Shown here: in pieces, positions 5,512 to 7,923 of the stretch
Position numbering within the stretch: the stretch's first letter is position 1
Layout: every line of letters begins with the position of its first letter
Assembly: GCA_030037515.1 (NCBI GenBank)
Contig: JASHRE010000751.1
Location: 1-7,923, forward strand
DNA length: 7,923 nucleotides
Origin: Candidatus Sulfotelmatobacter sp.
GTDB taxonomy: Bacteria > Acidobacteriota > Terriglobia > Terriglobales > Acidobacteriaceae
Direction: 5' to 3'
The notes under the pieces: generated by a model
Database searches by the model: none
Told to the model about the DNA's origin: nothing
What the model saw: only the letters and a program-made list of their open reading frames with translations
Translations under genes and position numbers: made by a program

Positions 5512-6055
5512 TCACCCCACCACGATCTCTTTGATGGGCGCAGCCTCAACAGGCGTCGTTTGAGGTTCGTCGATCGACTCTCCCGGAGGTGGGAAAAGGT
5601 CTTTCGACACTTCTGCGTCATTCTTTCGGACCCATTCTTTCGGACCGGGTATAACTCGCGGACTTTTTGTTTCTGGCCGTCAAAGAATGCTCTATATATA
5701 CCCGGGCGCTTCGTATCCTTTTTGCTTCCTGGTGTTTTAGACTGCTGCGCGAGCGACCTCAAAGAAATCCCGGCAAGGAATCCAATCGTATTCGCAGTGC
5801 GGAGGTCCAGTGAGCCCTGGCGAACTCGATTGATCGTTTCTTCGAGAAGTTCGCTTACTGCCTGTGGGTTTTTCAGAGGCTTGTACTCAAGTTCGACAGC
5901 GTCTAGTCCAGAACGGGCTTTGAGCCTCCCGTGTTTTGAGCCCAATTGAGCGGCTCGTTCGGGATCGGCATGCAAGGCACACTTCCTCGCGCCCCTGATG
6001 GCCATGCGCCACAGGACTTACCCTGTCTGTTTTTCGAGGTGCACCGTTTCAACAT
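5512..6055 (-). pseudogene. Small Cys/His-motif protein gene, two frameshifts
   Basis: Three frames reconstruct one gene. MLKRCTSKNRQGKSC starts at ATG 6053-6055. The frame is lost near 6008-6012 by one missing base (TGT-GGCGC for TGT-CGGCGC). RMAIRGARKCALHADPERAAQLG and the conserved core VSELLEETINRVRQGSLDLR / ANTIGFLAGISLRSLAQQ follow in the next frame. At 5619-5646 a 14-bp tandem duplication shifts the frame again. Removing one copy gives RELYPVRKNDAEVSKDLFPPP and an acidic, Pro-rich tail ending at TGA 5512-5514. The repaired protein is 176 residues, with a C-x9-C...C-x2-H pattern at the N-terminus that suggests a small zinc site. It matches a hypothetical-protein family I know only by pattern, and its function is unknown. 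The segment 5490-6005 is open in one frame but lacks the N-terminal Cys residues and has a scrambled C-terminus. Confidence 0.7.
5619..5646 (+). repeat. 14-bp perfect tandem duplication
   Basis: CATTCTTTCGGACC occurs twice with no spacer (5619-5632 and 5633-5646). Since 14 is not a multiple of three, it shifts the reading frame of the minus-strand gene. Deleting one copy restores the family-like C-terminus exactly, which identifies this as the causal lesion. Confidence 0.9.
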
Positions 6056-6084
6056 CGCTCAAACCTTCGCCACTAGTCGTTCCG

Positions 6085-6099
6085 CACCGTTCAACGGTG
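6085..6099. repeat. CACCGTT-C-AACGGTG inverted repeat, possible operator
   Basis: A perfect 7-bp inverted repeat around a single base lies 30 bp upstream of the ancestral ATG (6055) of the broken Cys/His-motif gene. A one-nt loop is too tight for a stem-loop terminator, so a dimeric-regulator binding site is more likely. One half (GCACCGTTCAAC, 6084-6095) recurs almost exactly as GCACCGTTTCAAC at 6041-6053 over the start of that gene. Confidence 0.4.
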
Positions 6100-6243
6100 G
6101 GGGTATCCGAGATCGTAGCACACGCAGAGCGGTCCTTCCGATCGCCGCTGCGCGCCGCGAGCAGCACCGATACCGCAGAAGACTTGCCATCGCTTTTTCT
6201 CACTTTTTGATTTCCACTTCCTGGTAACTTGGTCGAAGCCACC

Positions 6244-7677
6244 TTAGGGCGCCCTCTTGGCTAAATCGACATTGGGTAAGGTCGCTGCTGTCAGAGTTGC
6301 TGCAGAAGCCAAAATCCCCAAGGCGAGAAACATCCATCCAAATCCAGGCGAATGCAAAGAGGGTGAACTTCCAGTCTGGGACGACTCTGCTGCGAGAAGC
6401 ACCGCAGAAGTGACAGCGGTGCCGAGAACGCCGCCTACGCTTCGAGAAAAGGACATAACGCCCGTGGCCTCACCCAATTGCTGATCTCCGGCAGCCCATT
6501 GAACCATGGTCTGAGCCGCCGGCATGGTTGAGCCTAGCCCAGCGCCTATAAGTAATGTCAGAAGAGCCACAAGAAAGGGACCATGATGGAGTGTCGGCAC
6601 GAGAGCAAACAGCAAAACACTTACCATGACCAACCCGAGGAGCATGAGATTCCTTGGCTTTCCTGTCGAGGAAATTCTTAAACCCGTGCCTGTCGAAACT
6701 ACAACTTGAGCGATCGTGAGGGGGATCAGCAAGAGTCCGGAGGCAGTTGTGCTGATCCCAAACTCCACTTGCAGGAAAAGCGGCAACTGCACAATGAGTC
6801 CGAACAGCACCGCTGCAAAGAGGAGGACGGTCAGCGCCGATCGCCAAACGACCGGCTTTTCCATTAAATGTGGTGGTAACAGAGGGTCGTGGCTGCGACG
6901 TTCTACGTGGCAGAAGAATAGGAAACACAGAACCGAGAAGATGAGCAGCAGCATCAAACTGGCCGAATTCCAGGCAAGTGCATGCCCACCAAAGGTAAGA
7001 CCAAGTAGGAGGGTGACCGTTGCGGCTGTGAACAATAGTATGCCGGGGCCGTCAGTGTGGTATTTCCCAGTGCCGCTCTCAGGTCGAAGACGAAATGTGG
7101 CCGCCGCAGCCAGAGCGCTCAAGGGCAGGTTTATCCAGAAGATCGAACGCCAGCCGATATACTCCGTCATGACTCCGCCAGCGGCTGGACCGATAGTACT
7201 TGCCAGAGCAAAGACAGCGCCAAACCATCCTTGAAAACTGCCACGCTCTTTGGGGGAGACAACTTCGCCAATTAGTGCCTGGGCGAGGGTCATGAGGCCG
7301 CCTCCTCCGGATCCCTGCAGACAGCGCCCGACGACAAGAATTGTTATCGAAGTTGCCATGGCGCAGACTAACGAGCCGATCAGAAACAGGCCGAGTGACC
7401 ATAACAATATTCGCCGCCTGCCAAACGCGTCGCCCAGGCTGCCGGAGATAAGAGCAGATACGGTTGCCGCCAACAAATAACCTGTGACCACCCACGTCGT
7501 TGGACCAAGTCCTCCAAAAGAGCGGGCAATAACAGGCAGAGCCGCCGCGATGATTGTTTGGTCAATGCTTCCCAGAAACATCGCGGGCGCGACGGAGAGG
7601 AAGGCTGCCCGGAACCTGCTACGCAAGCCCAGCGCCGTTTCAGGTCCGATAGCCAATGTCGTTGGTTGACTGCTCAT
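6244..7677 (-). CDS. DHA2-family (EmrB/QacA-type) drug:H+ antiporter
   Basis: A 477-residue inner-membrane protein of the major facilitator superfamily, with the length and hydrophobic pattern of the 14-helix DHA2 subgroup. Visible motifs are the helix-1 motif GSIDQTIIAAALPVI (Asp39), the loop 2-3 motif A GSLGDAFGRRR (79-89), GRCLQGSGGGG in helix 4, the antiporter motif C FALASTIGPAAGG (about 156-168), and WRSIFWINLP (176-185). These indicate proton-driven export of amphipathic drugs or related toxic compounds; the substrate is unknown. The ATG at 7675-7677 has no clear Shine-Dalgarno, but the first predicted helix begins at about residue 24, as expected. All conserved blocks are intact. No membrane-fusion partner (EmrA type) or cognate regulator is visible in the window. 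The 188 bp after the stop hold no convincing gene. Confidence 0.92.
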   Translation of the reverse strand: MSSQPTTLAIGPETALGLRSRFRAAFLSVAPAMFLGSIDQTIIAAALPVIARSFGGLGPTTWVVTGYLLAATVSALISGSLGDAFGRRRILLWSLGLFLIGSLVCAMATSITILVVGRCLQGSGGGGLMTLAQALIGEVVSPKERGSFQGWFGAVFALASTIGPAAGGVMTEYIGWRSIFWINLPLSALAAAATFRLRPESGTGKYHTDGPGILLFTAATVTLLLGLTFGGHALAWNSASLMLLLIFSVLCFLFFCHVERRSHDPLLPPHLMEKPVVWRSALTVLLFAAVLFGLIVQLPLFLQVEFGISTTASGLLLIPLTIAQVVVSTGTGLRISSTGKPRNLMLLGLVMVSVLLFALVPTLHHGPFLVALLTLLIGAGLGSTMPAAQTMVQWAAGDQQLGEATGVMSFSRSVGGVLGTAVTSAVLLAAESSQTGSSPSLHSPGFGWMFLALGILASAATLTAATLPNVDLAKRAP

Positions 7678-7807
7678 TGAGGTACTCGATCAAACTGCAT
7701 GGATCATTTCCCGAGCATAGGCAAGGCCGATACCGTAGCCTCCACCGTGACGTTTCTTTCCAGTCCCGGAAAATCGCCCAACGCGACGCGCCATCTCGCC
7801 GCCCGTC

Positions 7808-7918
7808 TCAAATTGTCCACCGCAGTAAAATGCGGGTTAGGAGTGCGAGAAGGGCCATAGAAGCCACAGACAATGTATAGATTGCGACGAACCACAAAAG
7901 TTTGCGTCTAATCGTCAA
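7808..7918 (-). CDS. DUF2474-like one-helix membrane protein (possible bd-oxidase small subunit)
   Basis: A minus-strand frame enters from the right edge and stops at 7808-7810. Read from a possible TTG start at 7916-7918 it gives 36 residues: a basic start TIRRKLLWFVAIY, one hydrophobic helix LSVASMALLALLT, and a basic end RILLRWTI. The pattern (R-R-x-L-W-F-V then a helix and a short basic tail, about 35-45 residues) resembles DUF2474, a tiny protein encoded directly after cydB/cioB of cyanide-insensitive cytochrome bd oxidases, analogous to CydX. The true start may be an ATG outside the window, so the gene may be partial. If the assignment is right, cydAB-like genes lie just beyond the right edge on the same strand. 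The 130 bp between it and the exporter show no terminator. Confidence 0.5.
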   Translation of the reverse strand: MTIRRKLLWFVAIYTLSVASMALLALLTRILLRWTI

Positions 7919-7923
7919 TATCC

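Noticed and set aside
6716..7234. 172-residue plus-strand frame opposite the exporter
   Set aside because: It is antisense to a strongly conserved membrane protein gene. The Arg/Pro/Ser-rich translation is typical of a shadow frame.
7656..7895. Frames of 63-74 residues on both strands between the exporter and the right edge
   Set aside because: They lack ribosome sites and family patterns. The only protein-like frame there is the small hydrophobic one ending at 7808.
1..7923. CRISPR array, transposase or insertion sequence, rRNA, or a multi-gene defence cassette
   Set aside because: I looked for regularly spaced repeats, terminal inverted repeats with a transposase frame, and nuclease/helicase/ATPase motifs. 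None is present beyond the two toxin-antitoxin modules.

Overview
The window is a moderately GC-rich bacterial accessory region that is partly decayed. Gene style (a DUF6880-like helical-repeat protein, a small Cys/His-motif protein with an 'HADPERAAQLG' core, tandem short-chain dehydrogenases, a DHA2-type exporter) suggests a soil-type genome, possibly Acidobacteriota. That assignment comes from recognising families, not from a marker gene, and is tentative.

Left end (1-959): an alpha/beta-hydrolase gene is cut off after its nucleophile elbow. The cut end contains the promoter of a complete vapB-vapC toxin-antitoxin operon. Just beyond it, on the minus strand, lies the 3' half of a tRNA-Phe gene (anticodon arm, T arm, acceptor strand, CCA) with no 5' half. 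This is the usual scar of site-specific integration into a tRNA gene. Its orientation puts the inserted DNA to the right and the intact tRNA-Phe beyond the right edge. No integrase gene is visible.

Middle (1034-3489): a spaced direct repeat next to the scar is followed by a minus-strand higB-higA operon. Its promoter carries a perfect GTGTATATATACAC palindrome resembling the TGTATATAT pair in the vapBC promoter. A divergent gene for a 450-residue DUF6880-like protein follows. It ends in an ATGA overlap, behind a nine-base consensus Shine-Dalgarno site, with a second gene of which only the start survives. After that comes a frameshifted AraC-family regulator remnant.

Right half (minus strand, 3495-7923): an SDR gene with a one-base frameshift, an intact SDR gene, a small Cys/His-motif gene broken by a 14-bp tandem duplication and a one-base deletion, and an intact DHA2-family (14-helix type) drug exporter. 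At the edge is a tiny one-helix membrane protein resembling DUF2474, the small subunit found beside cytochrome bd/cyanide-insensitive oxidase genes.

Overall: intact toxin-antitoxin modules, one intact SDR, the exporter and the DUF6880-like gene sit among genes decaying through small indels and short tandem duplications next to a tRNA integration scar. I found no CRISPR array, rRNA, transposase or new defence system that I can defend. The most notable points are the integration scar, the matching operator motifs of the two toxin-antitoxin modules, and lesions whose ancestral reading frames can be reconstructed.
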